Below, piece after piece: positions 8,901 to 18,327 of a DNA stretch of 24,107 bases. Numbering within the stretch: the first letter of the stretch is position 1; each line of letters begins with the position of its first letter. This stretch comes from Aedoeadaptatus coxii (GTDB lineage Bacteria; Bacillota; Clostridia; Tissierellales; Peptoniphilaceae): the NCBI RefSeq assembly GCF_903819215.1, contig NZ_CAIJCT010000005.1. One strand, written 5' to 3'. Below the pieces are notes generated by a model that ran no database searches, had not been told where the DNA came from, and saw nothing but the letters and a program-made list of their open reading frames with translations. Made by a program: the position numbers and the translations under genes.

Positions 8901-11900
8901 CAAGAGCTGGTTATACTTTCAAAGGCTGGGCAGCAGATAAAAATGCAACAGAAGCAGATGCCAACATTTTAAATAATGTTACAGCACCTAAGACTGTTTA
9001 TGCAGTTTGGGAAAAGACTGACAAAACTCCTTTAGAATTAACTGCTCCAACACCGGTTGAAGTTAAAGATACTAAATCATTAACATCAGATGAAATCGAT
9101 AAGGTTAAGAAGGCAGTAGCTGAAGCAAATAAAGCTAAAGGCATAACAGAAGCTGATGTAACAGTATCTGAAGATGGTACAGTAACAGTTACGAAAGACG
9201 GCAAGACCGGCACATTAACACCGGAACAAACTGTAAAACAAAAAGAAGTTAAAAACGACTTCAATCCTCCGGAAAAACCGGTTCCCGTTGATAAAATTGG
9301 TGAATTAAAGCCTGAAGAAGTGCAAGCGGTTAAAGATGCCGTTAAGAAAGCCAACCCGGATAGAAACTTCAAAGACGACGAAATCACCGTTGATCCTGAT
9401 GGTACTGTTAAGATCAACCAAGGCGGTAAAGTTGGCACCATTCCTGCAGACAAGACAGTCGTCCAAAAAGATACGATTCTTGATTTGAAAGCCCCCGATA
9501 AGACTGAAGTAAAAGATCCTACAAACTTAACCCAACCGGAAAGAGATAAAGTCGCAGAAGCTGTTAAAAAGGCTAACGAAGGCAAATTAAGTGCGAATGC
9601 AGAAGTTACTGTTGACAGCAAGGGTAATGTAACCGTTACAGACGGCACGAAGACAGGCAAATTAGAAGGCAAAGACACCGTCAAAGCCTTCGACAGAGCC
9701 GGCAAAACATTAAACGATCCGGAAGTAACAACAGTTGCCAACCCTGCGAAACTTACAGAAGATGAAAAACAAAAAGTAAGAGACGCAGTCAAGGCAGCAA
9801 ACCCGGACTTAGACTTCAAAGACGACGAAATCCAAGTTGCTGATAACGGTGCAGTCACTGTTCCTATGGGAACGGACGGTAATAAAACCATCGCAGCCGA
9901 CAAGACGGTTAAAAAAGCTGAAGATACTGATAAGATCATTAACCTGGTTGCACCGAACAAAACACCGGTACAAAACCTTGATCAATTAACGGCAGCAGAA
10001 AAAGAAAAAGTTAAGGAAGCTGTTAAAGAAGCAAATCCTAAACTACCAGATACTGCAAAAATCGAAGTTGCTGAAGACGGTTCTGTAGTCGTTACCGACG
10101 GAGATAAAGTTGGAACCCTGTCTCAAAAAGACACGGTAAAAGATGACACTTCCAAGTTAACATTAAATAAACCGAGACCGGTTAAGGTGAAAAACCCTGA
10201 ACAATTGACAGCAGACGAACAAAAAGCAGTCAAAGACGCTGTAAAAACAGTTAACCCAACATTAACAGATGATCAAATCACGGTTGATGAAAAGGGTAAT
10301 GTAACGGTAACCGTAAAAGAAGGCGAAACCATAAAGACAGCTAAACTGGGACCGGAAGATACGATCGAAAAAGACGAAACTCCAGAAACCGGCATCAAAG
10401 CACCTGAAACACCTATTACCGTTGACAACGCCAAGGCATTGACACCGGAAAATAAAAAAGCTGTTGAAGATGCAGTTAGAGCGAANNNNNNNNNNNNNNN
10501 NNNNNNNNNNNNNNNNNNNNNNNNNNNNNNNNNNNNNNNNNNNNNNNNNNNNNNNNNNNNNNNNNNNNNNNNNNNNNNNNAAAAAAGCGAATCCGGATCT
10601 TGCCGACGCAACGATCGAAGTAGACAACAAAGGCAATGTTACCGTTACGAAAGATGGTAAAGAAGGTAAACTAACGCCGGCACAAACCGTTAAGAAAGCA
10701 GAAGAAACCGGCATCAAAGCACCTGAAACACCTATTACCGTTGACAACGCCAAGGCATTGACACCGGAAAATAAAAAAGCTGTTGAAGATGCAGTTAGAG
10801 CGAAAAATCCGAGTCTACCTGAAGGTGCAAAAATCGAAGTTGCAGATGATGGAGCAGTAACAGTAAAAGATAAAAACGGAAAAGTTCTAGGAACCATTCC
10901 GGCAGAAAAGACTGTTAAACAAGACGACAGCAAACTCGCCGTCAAAGCACCGAAAGCTGTAGAAGTTGCCGATCCTGAAAATGTAACAGAAGCTGAGCAA
11001 GGAAAGATCAAGGAAGCCATTAAAAAAGCGAATCCGGATCTTGCCGACGCAACGATCGAAGTAGACAACAAAGGCAATGTTACCGTTACGAAAGATGGTA
11101 AAGAAGGTAAACTAACGCCGGCTCAAACGGTTAAGAAAGCAGACGCGCTTGTCGCCCCTGCTAATCCGGTGGATGTAAAAGATCCGTCGAACTTAACCAA
11201 AGAAGAAAAAGCCGCTGTTGAAAAAGCGGTAAGAGACGCAAATCCAACATTACCGGCAGATGCAAAAGTAACGGTAGCCGACGACGGAACCGTAACCGTT
11301 AAAGACAAAGACGGCAAAGAAATTGGTAAATTAAAACCCGAACAAACCGTTAAGAATGCCAATACCGCACCCGTCATTAAACGTAATAACGACGGTAGTA
11401 TTACGGTATGGCCGCCGGCAGATGCTACGGAAGTAACCGTTAAGTACACCGGAGCGGACGGTTTGCCGAAGGATGTTAAGCTTACGAAGGACGCAAACGG
11501 AAATTGGAAGGCGCCTGCCGGATCTGATTTAATCGTCGATCCGACAACGGGCAAGATCACTATTCCCGGCGATAAGATTCAAAAAGGTTCGGATGTTTTG
11601 GTCATCGCTAAAAATGATCTCAACAAAGAAACTCGCGCCGTGTCCAAGGGAACGACCGATAATACCGGCAAGGACGACGGTTATATCTGGTTGAAACCTG
11701 TTGGCACCACCGACAACAAGGCGAATGACAAGAAGGCGGAAAAACACGATATGGGCATTCACAAGGCGTATATCTTCGGTTACGAAGACAACACCTTCCG
11801 TGCAAACGGCAATATGACCCGTGCGGAAGCCGCCGCCATGATTGCTCGTTTGAAAGAGCTTGATATGTCGAACAAGGCTAAACCTGAATTTAGCGATGTT

Positions 11901-12410
11901 CAAAGTGCTTGGTATAATGGAAGCATTAATGCCGTCGTACGTGCAGGTTATATGAAGGGTTATCCCGACGGAACCTTTAACCCCAACGGCAAGATCACTC
12001 GTGCGGAATTTGCGCAAATGATCATGGCCATCGACAAGGCAAACGGCGCCGATGTACCTTTCTCCGATGTGAAAGGACACTGGGCTGAAGCGGCTATTAT
12101 GCAAGCGTACGCTAACGGACGTATTGCCGGCTATCCGGATAAGACGTTCCGCCCGAACAACAACATTACGCGGGCTGAAGCGGTAACGGTCTTGAATAAA
12201 CTGTTTGATCGCAGTGTGGACAACAAAGGCCTCGCCGATGTTCACGCAGGTATCGCACCGTTTAAAGATTTAACGCCGAAGCATTGGGCTTATTACCAAA
12301 TTATTGAAGCGTCGAACACGCACAGATTCTTCCGCACCGAAAAAGGTAAAGTAGATGAAACGTGGGATGTTCTCCTTCAAACTTGGAAACAAGCTTTAGA
12401 AAACCGCTAG
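5906..12410 (+). CDS. Giant mosaic SLH-anchored surface protein with Rib-like tandem modules (interrupted by assembly gap)
   Basis: The start is ATG 5906, which has AAGGAG five bases upstream; the in-frame ATG at 5867 lacks such a site. Residues 1 to about 30 are a signal peptide (KKMKLRNG, hydrophobic core, cleavage near VFA). Residues about 35-870 are an unrecognised, AT-rich region. Residues about 877-1030 contain two Listeria-Bacteroides-type repeats (VTFDANGG, AGYTFKGWA, YAVW). From about nucleotide 9010 come roughly eleven ~73-residue modules with the pattern LTxxEKxxVxxAVxxANP, a DGxVTVT strand and a TVK end, resembling Rib/aRib-type stalk modules. An Ig-like linker is followed by SLH modules near nt 11746-11850, 11890-12030 and 12061-12210 (ITRAE, GYPDGTF motifs), plus a degenerate fourth. 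SLH binds cell-wall polysaccharide, so the stalk projects the N-terminal region. The frame changes across the N-run at 10486-10580, which is explained by a wrong gap size. True length is about 2208 residues if 217 bases are missing. Confidence 0.88.
9010..11370 (+). repeat. Array of about eleven ~220-bp protein-coding repeats, with a 441-bp recent duplication
   Basis: Each module starts with a proline-containing turn (for example VKAPKAVEV, IKAPETPITV), then LTxxE, a helix, ANPxLP, and DGxVTVT. Most units are diverged. The segment 10391-10485 recurs at 10710-10804, and 10581-10670 recurs at 11022-11111 with almost no change. This is consistent with a two-module (147-codon, 441-bp) duplication spanning the N gap. 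Confidence 0.85.
10486..10580. other. Assembly gap (95 N) inside the repeat array
   Basis: Both flanks are near-perfect copies of sequence further right. In the intact copy the corresponding interval (10805-11021) is 217 bases. Substituting 217 for 95 restores the reading frame. Confidence 0.9.
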
Positions 12411-12420
12411 AATTAAAAAA

Positions 12421-12449
12421 GAACTGAGCTTAGGCTCGGTTCTTTTTTT
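12421..12449 (+). terminator. Intrinsic terminator of the surface-protein gene
   Basis: A 9-bp stem, GAACTGAGC (12421-12429) with GCTCGGTTC (12434-12442, one wobble), a TTAG loop, and seven T residues after it. Confidence 0.9.
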
Positions 12450-12536
12450 GATGCAATGAAATGAAAGATGACTTTTTGGAGGAAAGTTCTTCACAAAAAA
12501 TAAAGTTTTGATTTTCGCAAAATGATTGCCTTTGAA

Positions 12537-13235
<699 letters not shown>

Positions 13236-13237
13236 CT

Positions 13238-13263
13238 AAAAAACGCCCCTTTTACGGGGCGTT
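13238..13263 (-). terminator. Intrinsic terminator of the GlsB-like gene
   Basis: An 8-bp GC-rich stem, AACGCCCC (13242-13249) with GGGGCGTT (13256-13263). On the minus strand it is followed by a T-run (A-run at 13238-13243 on the plus strand). Confidence 0.85.
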
Positions 13264-13269
13264 CCATAT

Positions 13270-13521
13270 TTATCTGCGTTCTTGTATTTTGTTGATGATG
13301 GTCAACAGGATCACACTGCCTGCCACGGCGATTAACACGCTGTAAAGGTTAAAGCCGCTGACTTTGCCGAGGCCGAAGACATTGCTTGCGATGAAGCCGC
13401 CGATAAAGGAACCGACGATCCCCGTTGCGATGTTGGCGATAGCGCCCATGGAAGCGTCTTTGCCTACGATTTTACTTGCGATCCAACCGGCCAGTGCGCC
13501 GAAAATAATCCAAAATAACAT
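13270..13521 (-). CDS. GlsB/YeaQ/YmgE-family small membrane protein
   Basis: 83 residues with three glycine-rich hydrophobic helices. The N-terminus is LFWIIFGALAGWIASKIVGK, followed by GAIANIATGIVGSFIGGFIA, matching the transglycosylase-associated (PF04226-type) family. Homologues are small membrane proteins linked to envelope or acid/general stress; the molecular activity is not established. The start has AAAGGAG upstream and a dedicated terminator follows. It is monocistronic, with the ABC exporter genes upstream on the same strand ending 103 bases away. The 11-mer CCTTCGGGTAT occurs about 50 bases upstream of its start. Confidence 0.9.
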   Translation of the reverse strand: MLFWIIFGALAGWIASKIVGKDASMGAIANIATGIVGSFIGGFIASNVFGLGKVSGFNLYSVLIAVAGSVILLTIINKIQERR

Positions 13522-13561
13522 ATGGTTCTCCTTTCATGAGTATTTACATATTAATGATTAC

Positions 13562-13581
13562 ATTATAAACATACCCGAAGG
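13562..13581 (-). promoter_or_regulatory. TATAAT plus shared CCTTCGGGTAT motif upstream of the GlsB-like gene
   Basis: On the minus strand CCTTCGGGTAT (13581-13571) is followed after three bases by TATAAT (13567-13562), about 40 bases before the start codon. No good -35 hexamer is seen at 17 bases, so either the motif itself contributes or a different sigma factor is used. Confidence 0.45.
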
Positions 13582-13623
13582 AAGCGATGCTATTCACATT
13601 GTTGCAAATTTTTTCATGTAAAC

Positions 13624-15429
13624 TTAAATTTCTTTTCCCTCAAATTGGGAGCGGTAGAGCTTGTAGTATTCTCCTTTTTTGGCCATGAGCTCGTCGTGGC
13701 TGCCTTGCTCCACAATATTGCCTTTGTCGAGAACGAGGATGGTGTCCGCGCCGACGATGGTGGAAAGGCGATGGGCGATGACGAAATTGGTGCGGCCGTG
13801 CATCAGGCGATCCATGGCTTTTTGAATGAGTTTTTCCGTTCGCGTGTCCACGGAGCTTGTGGCTTCGTCGAGTATGAGGATGTCCGGATCGGAAATAAGG
13901 GCGCGGGCGATGGTCAAGAGTTGCCGCTGACCTTGGGAAATCTCTGAGCCCGATTCGGTGATTTTCGTTTGGTAGCCTTCGGGCAGAGTGCGGATAAAAT
14001 TATCCACGTAGGTTGCCTTTGCCGCCGCGACAATGTCTTTTTCCGTGGCGCTTTCTTTACCGTAGGCGATGTTGTCGTAAAGGGTGCCGCTGAAGAGCCA
14101 AGTATCTTGCAACACCATGCCGAAGTGGCGGCGGAGATCTTTTCGTTTGAATTTGCGAATGTCTACGCCGTCGACGGTAATGGCGCCCCTGTCCACTTCG
14201 TAAAAGCGGAGGAGCAAATTAATGAGGGTTGTCTTCCCGGCGCCTGTGGGGCCGACGATGGCCACGGTCTCTCCGGGTTTTACCCTAAGGTTAAAGTCTT
14301 TAATAATGTCCTGATCCGGCGTGTAGCCGAAGTGCACGTGATCGAAGGTGACGGCGCCTTCTACTTTTCCGAGGCTGACGGGATTGTCCGCCTCGATTTC
14401 TTCCTCCCCGTCCAGGACGCGGAAGACGCGGTCGGCGGCGGAGATCGCCGATTGAAGGGCGCCTACCACTTCCGCCATGCCGTTAATGGGCTGGTTAAGC
14501 TTTCTGGAGTATTGGAAGAAGGCCTGAATGGCGCCGACGGTAATGCTCCCGGCGTACACTAAATAGCCGCCGAAGACGGCGATGGCCACGTAACCCAAAT
14601 TGGAAATAAAATCCATGAGGGGCATGATTTCGCTGGAGATGAATTGGGCTTTGTAGGCGTTTTCGTAAAGTTTGCCGTTAATGTCGTCGAATTCTTCCAG
14701 GGCTTTTTCTTCGAAGGTAAAGCTTTTGACGACTTCTTCGGAGCTGATGATTTCTTCCATATAGCCGTCGATGCGACCCATTTCGTGGCTCTTTTGGCGG
14801 AAATAGCGCTGGCTGATACCGGCGATTTTGGCCGTCACGAAAGCGCTGGTGGGCAAGACGATAAGGGAGATTACCGTGAGCCTGGGCTCGATGTAGAGCA
14901 TCATGGAAAGGGTGCCGATAATGGTCACCACGGCGCTAATGGTTTGGGAAATGTTTTGCCGCATATTGCTGACGATGGATTCCATATCGTTGACCATGCG
15001 GGAAAGTAAATCGCCGACGGTGAATTGATCGAGATAGGACACGGGAAGCTTTTCGATTTTTTCGGAAAGTTCTTTTCGCAAGGTGTACACCATTTTCTGC
15101 GTTACTTTCACGAGCATGCGACCTCTTACGAAGTAAAAGGCGGAGGAAAGGCAGTAGAGCACGACGAGGATGAGAATGATTTTTCCGAGGTAATCGTAAT
15201 CTACGGCGAGACCGGCTTTTACGGAATGATAAAGGCTCGTAATGCCGAGACCCAATATCCATGGGGTGAAGATATCGAAGGTGGTGGCTGCCGTGGTAAA
15301 AAAGACCACGAGGAACATGGGGAGTTTGTCTTGATTTAAATAGCCGAAGAGCCGTTTGATAATGCGTCGGCTGTCTTTGCTTCTGAGAGAGCGGCGGTCT
15401 TGTTCCGCTACGGGATGTAGTTTAGCCAT
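13624..15429 (-). CDS. Heterodimeric ABC exporter, subunit with canonical Walker B and degenerate signature (MdlB/TM288-like)
   Basis: 601 residues from the preferred start at 15429 (MAKLHP), which has GGAGAGGAGG six bases upstream; an in-frame ATG six codons earlier lacks this. The N-terminal half is a six-helix type IV transmembrane domain. The ATPase domain has Walker A GPTGAGKTT (about 391), signature-position sequence ISQGQRQ (about 495) in place of LSGGQ, Walker B DILILDEATSSVD with catalytic Glu, and the switch IAHRLST. The altered signature fits the partner subunit's degenerate site, as in TM287/288-type exporters. Such pairs export drugs, lipids or peptides; substrate unknown. It overlaps the upstream gene by eight bases. 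Confidence 0.93.
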   Translation of the reverse strand: MAKLHPVAEQDRRSLRSKDSRRIIKRLFGYLNQDKLPMFLVVFFTTAATTFDIFTPWILGLGITSLYHSVKAGLAVDYDYLGKIILILVVLYCLSSAFYFVRGRMLVKVTQKMVYTLRKELSEKIEKLPVSYLDQFTVGDLLSRMVNDMESIVSNMRQNISQTISAVVTIIGTLSMMLYIEPRLTVISLIVLPTSAFVTAKIAGISQRYFRQKSHEMGRIDGYMEEIISSEEVVKSFTFEEKALEEFDDINGKLYENAYKAQFISSEIMPLMDFISNLGYVAIAVFGGYLVYAGSITVGAIQAFFQYSRKLNQPINGMAEVVGALQSAISAADRVFRVLDGEEEIEADNPVSLGKVEGAVTFDHVHFGYTPDQDIIKDFNLRVKPGETVAIVGPTGAGKTTLINLLLRFYEVDRGAITVDGVDIRKFKRKDLRRHFGMVLQDTWLFSGTLYDNIAYGKESATEKDIVAAAKATYVDNFIRTLPEGYQTKITESGSEISQGQRQLLTIARALISDPDILILDEATSSVDTRTEKLIQKAMDRLMHGRTNFVIAHRLSTIVGADTILVLDKGNIVEQGSHDELMAKKGEYYKLYRSQFEGKEI

Positions 15430-17140
15430 AGACGACCTCCTCTCCAAGTTGAGATGCGGCGATTTCCCGGTACACGTCGGATGTGTTCATGAGTTCGTCG
15501 TGTGTGCCGCGGGAAATGATCTTCCCGTCTTCCAAGACGAGAATCTCATCGCAATCCAGCACCGTCATAACCCGTTGGGCGACGATAATGGTGGCGACTT
15601 TTTCGGTTAGGGGTGTTAAGGCGCGGCGCAGGGTTTTGTCTGTATTAAAATCCAGGGCGGAAAAGGCGTCGTCGAAGAGCAGCACGTTCGGTTCTTTGGC
15701 CAGTGCCCTTGCAATGGAAAGGCGCTGTTTTTGTCCGCCGGAAAGATTTTTCCCCGTTTGAGCCACTTCGCTATCCATGCCTTCGTCCATTTCGCTCACG
15801 AAACTATACGCCTGTGCCACGGAAAGGTAGTGCGCCACTTCGTCGTTGGCAAGGGATTTATCGCGCGAGATGCCGATATTATCTCGTACGCTGCGCTTTA
15901 AAAGTTTCGCCTGTTGCGGGGCGTAGCCCAAGGCGCGGCGCAGTTCTTTTTGCGAGAGCTTTTGAATGTTCACGCCATTTAAGCGGATTTCCCCGTCGGT
16001 GACGTCGTAAAAGCGATGGATGAGTTTTAAGATGGTGCTTTTACCGCTGCCCGTGCCGCCGATAATGGCGATTTTTTCCCCTGCCTTTACCTCAAAGGAG
16101 AGGTGGGAAAGCACGGGGCGCTCGGCGCCGGGATAGGCGAAGCTCACGTTGTCGAAGACGAGTGAGGTTTCCCCGGCAGGTAAGCTTAGGGTGTTCTCTT
16201 CTTTTTTTATGGGCGTGTTCAGTACTTCCACGATGCGATCCCTCGACGCTTTGGCGCCGGGGTAAAAGGCGAAGAGCATGGCAAACATACTCAGGGCAAA
16301 CATGATCTGGATAATGTATTGGATAAAGGCCATTAAGTCGCCGACTTCGATAGAACCTGCGGAAATTCTGCCGGCGCCGAAATATAAAATGGCGATCATG
16401 GTCATGTTGAAGATAAGGTTAAAGGCGGGGAGCATGAGAATTAAATAATTGTTCACCCGTTCGTTTACCTTGCGCATGTCGTCATTAATATGGCTGAAGT
16501 GATCGTTTTCGTAGCTTTCTTTTTGGAAGGCGCGAATGACGCGAATCCCCGTAAGCCGTTCCCTGAAGCGTAAGCTGATTTTATCCATAAGTTCCCTTGC
16601 GCGCATAAAACCGGGAAGGGATTTTTTGGCGATGAACACGACGACGGCGAGAAGCATGGGGGCGGAAATTAAAATAATGCCGGAAAGCTTCACGTCGGTG
16701 GTTAGGGCCATGTAGGTGGCGCCTAAAAACATTAAGGGCGCGCGCACCAGGGGCCTGAGCACGACGACGGCCATGCGTTCCAATTGATTAATGTCGTCGG
16801 TGGCGCGGGTTAAAATCGAGGGGGCGCCGAATTGCTCGAATTGCTCAAATCCCAAATTCATGACGTGAGAAAAAAGTCCTCGTCGCAAATCTCTCGAAAA
16901 GCCCATGGCGATTTTGGCCGCCAAATAGCCCGCCGCCGTCATGAGCAAGACGGAAAAGACGGCGAGCCCTACCATGGGCAGGGCGTACGATAAAATAATA
17001 TCCACATTGCCTTTCAAAACTCCGTAGTCGATGATGTGGCTCATGAGTCGGGGCAAAAAAAGATCCGCGAGAATACTCATGGCGATGAGCAAAATCTCGG
17101 GGACGATCAGTGGAATGTAAGGTTTAATATAGTCTTTCAT
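15422..17140 (-). CDS. Heterodimeric ABC exporter, subunit with degenerate catalytic site (MdlA/TM287-like)
   Basis: 572 residues with a six-helix transmembrane domain and a C-terminal ATPase domain. Walker A GGTGSGKST (about 359) and signature LSGGQKQR (about 465) are canonical. The Walker B glutamate is replaced by aspartate (LLFDDAFSALD, about 483-495) and the switch histidine by glutamine (IIVAQRVMTV, about 521). These two losses are the hallmark of the non-hydrolysing site in heterodimeric exporters and complement the partner gene, so they are adaptation rather than decay. It is first in the two-gene leftward operon. Confidence 0.93.
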   Translation of the reverse strand: MKDYIKPYIPLIVPEILLIAMSILADLFLPRLMSHIIDYGVLKGNVDIILSYALPMVGLAVFSVLLMTAAGYLAAKIAMGFSRDLRRGLFSHVMNLGFEQFEQFGAPSILTRATDDINQLERMAVVVLRPLVRAPLMFLGATYMALTTDVKLSGIILISAPMLLAVVVFIAKKSLPGFMRARELMDKISLRFRERLTGIRVIRAFQKESYENDHFSHINDDMRKVNERVNNYLILMLPAFNLIFNMTMIAILYFGAGRISAGSIEVGDLMAFIQYIIQIMFALSMFAMLFAFYPGAKASRDRIVEVLNTPIKKEENTLSLPAGETSLVFDNVSFAYPGAERPVLSHLSFEVKAGEKIAIIGGTGSGKSTILKLIHRFYDVTDGEIRLNGVNIQKLSQKELRRALGYAPQQAKLLKRSVRDNIGISRDKSLANDEVAHYLSVAQAYSFVSEMDEGMDSEVAQTGKNLSGGQKQRLSIARALAKEPNVLLFDDAFSALDFNTDKTLRRALTPLTEKVATIIVAQRVMTVLDCDEILVLEDGKIISRGTHDELMNTSDVYREIAASQLGEEVVYG

Positions 17141-17160
17141 TTCATCATCCTATTTCTAAT

Positions 17161-17188
17161 TTGCTTTAAAACAGTTTATAATTATAGT
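17161..17188 (+). promoter_or_regulatory. Promoter region for the cysteine-peptidase-like gene, divergent from the ABC exporter
   Basis: TTGCTT (17161-17166) and TATAGT (17183-17188) are 16 bases apart on the plus strand. On the minus strand TATAAT (17186-17181) preceded by CCTTCGGGTAT (17203-17193) points at the exporter operon. The region therefore holds overlapping divergent signals. Confidence 0.5.
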
Positions 17189-17217
17189 ATTGATACCCGA
17201 AGGAGGGGAGGATACAC

Positions 17218-17793
17218 ATGGAAAAAGGCTTAAAACTCACACAATCACACTTTATCGACATCGAAGGGCGCTATGGATTCGATCAAAATGCGCTGGCGGG
17301 GCGCTGGAGCCGCTACCATGTGGATCGCTCCTGTGGCATTGCGGCCATGGCCAATTTAATTTCTTACGGCAGGGCGCAATTCGCCATGAGCCGGAGCGAG
17401 TCCTTCGATCTCATGGATCGCATTTTACGTTACGCGCCGCCGAGGCCTTGGGGCATTGCCCGGCCGGGCATTTTAAAAACCGCCGTGAAGGCCATGAACA
17501 TTCCCTTTACCCTCGACGTGCTTTCTGGAAAAGTGGGAAGCCGTAAAGCCCGCCCTTTTATCGAGAAACACCTTGCCGCCGATCGGCCGGTGGCTCTTTT
17601 AAATACCAATCATCCCCATAAGGCCTTTCGCTACCACTGGGTTACCATTACGGAGCTTTTGGAAGAAGATGGCGCGCTTATGGTTCGCTTTTCCTCTTGG
17701 GGCAGGCGCTATAAATTACCTTACGACCTATTACTTTCCGACAACACCGTGTACCGGGCGCTGATCGCCCTCGTACCTCGAAAGGAGCAATAA
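17218..17793 (+). CDS. C39/papain-like cysteine-peptidase-like protein
   Basis: 191 residues without a signal peptide or membrane segment, so probably cytoplasmic. A cysteine in a papain-like context (RSCGIAAMANLIS, Cys39), a histidine in YHWVTITEL (His140), and FSSWGRRY (159-162) reproduce the Cys/His/(N)SWG order of papain-fold and C39-like enzymes. The usual third-position Asn or Asp before SWG is Ser159, so activity may be altered. The start has GGAGGGGAGG upstream. The gene is joined to the next one by TAAATG, so the two are translated together. No ABC transporter with an attached C39 domain or leader-peptide gene lies alongside, so a bacteriocin-processing role is not supported. Substrate unknown. 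Confidence 0.65.
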   Translation: MEKGLKLTQSHFIDIEGRYGFDQNALAGRWSRYHVDRSCGIAAMANLISYGRAQFAMSRSESFDLMDRILRYAPPRPWGIARPGILKTAVKAMNIPFTLDVLSGKVGSRKARPFIEKHLAADRPVALLNTNHPHKAFRYHWVTITELLEEDGALMVRFSSWGRRYKLPYDLLLSDNTVYRALIALVPRKEQ

Positions 17794-18282
17794 ATGAAGA
17801 CCCTTTACGCCAAGCAAAAAGTGTTTAAACTGGAAGATCACTACCCTATTACCGATGGCGACGAGCAGGCGGTTTACCAAGTGGATCAAAATTTAAAGAT
17901 TTTCGGCTACGAAGTCCACGTATCCCACGCCGACGGCACGCCGGCATTCGTCGTGACTCAAGAGCTCATGCATTTTCTCCCTACATTCCACGTGGATTTT
18001 GAAAACGGCGAGCGCATGACCATTAAATCTCGTATCAGCTTTTTAAAGAAGAAGATCGATGTGGAATACAGCGACAGCAATCTCCTTATAACAGGGGATG
18101 TGTGGGATTGGGATTTCGCCATTCAAGAGGGCGAGCGAGAAGTTGCGTCGGTGACGAGGAAATTCCTCGCCTGGGGCGACACCTTTACCCTGGAAATTTT
18201 CGACGACGATTACAGCGATGTGGCGGTGGCGGCCATGATCGTCATCGACCGTTTACTCGATATTGAAGAATCCGCCAATTAA
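17794..18282 (+). CDS. LURP-one/Tubby C-terminal-like domain protein
   Basis: 162 residues. The strand-rich order is typical of the LURP-one-related fold: MKTLYAKQKVFKLEDHYPI at the start, QVDQNLKIFGYEVHVSHADG, FHVDFENGERMTIKSRISFLKKKIDVE, then a W-D-W-D-F core, VTRKFLAWGDTFTLEIFDDD, and a final hydrophobic helix AAMIVIDRLLDIE. The fold is a beta-barrel around a central helix related to scramblases and Tubby; bacterial members have no assigned activity. Its start codon directly follows the stop of the peptidase-like gene, whose last codons contain its AAAGGAG, so co-production is likely. Confidence 0.8.
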   Translation: MKTLYAKQKVFKLEDHYPITDGDEQAVYQVDQNLKIFGYEVHVSHADGTPAFVVTQELMHFLPTFHVDFENGERMTIKSRISFLKKKIDVEYSDSNLLITGDVWDWDFAIQEGEREVASVTRKFLAWGDTFTLEIFDDDYSDVAVAAMIVIDRLLDIEESAN

Positions 18283-18321
18283 AAAACTCCCTTCGCCCTA
18301 TTAGGGTCGAGGGGAGTTTTT
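18283..18321. terminator. Bidirectional terminator between convergent genes
   Basis: AAAACTCCC (18283-18291) pairs with GGGAGTTTT (18312-18320), with inner pairing TCG-CCCTA against TAGGG-CGA. An A-run on the left and a T-run on the right serve the LURP-one-like gene and the convergent PepSY lipoprotein gene. Confidence 0.85.
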
Positions 18322-18327
18322 GCGGAT

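Noticed and set aside
10464..10660. Surface gene split into two genes or a pseudogene by frameshift
   Set aside because: The frame change coincides exactly with an N-run whose size is inconsistent with the neighbouring exact repeat; a gap error explains it better.
8998..11077. Long serine/threonine-rich antisense frames opposite the stalk repeats
   Set aside because: They are shadows of the repetitive coding strand: composition follows the sense repeats and there is no start signal.
15430..15447. Upstream start for the second ABC exporter subunit (MERRSS extension)
   Set aside because: The ATG at 15429 has an ideal ribosome binding site six bases upstream; the earlier ATG lacks one and would overlap that site.
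17218..17793. A bacteriocin-processing C39 peptidase system together with the adjacent ABC exporter
   Set aside because: The exporter genes are on the opposite strand without a fused C39 domain, and no leader-peptide gene with a double-glycine site was seen.
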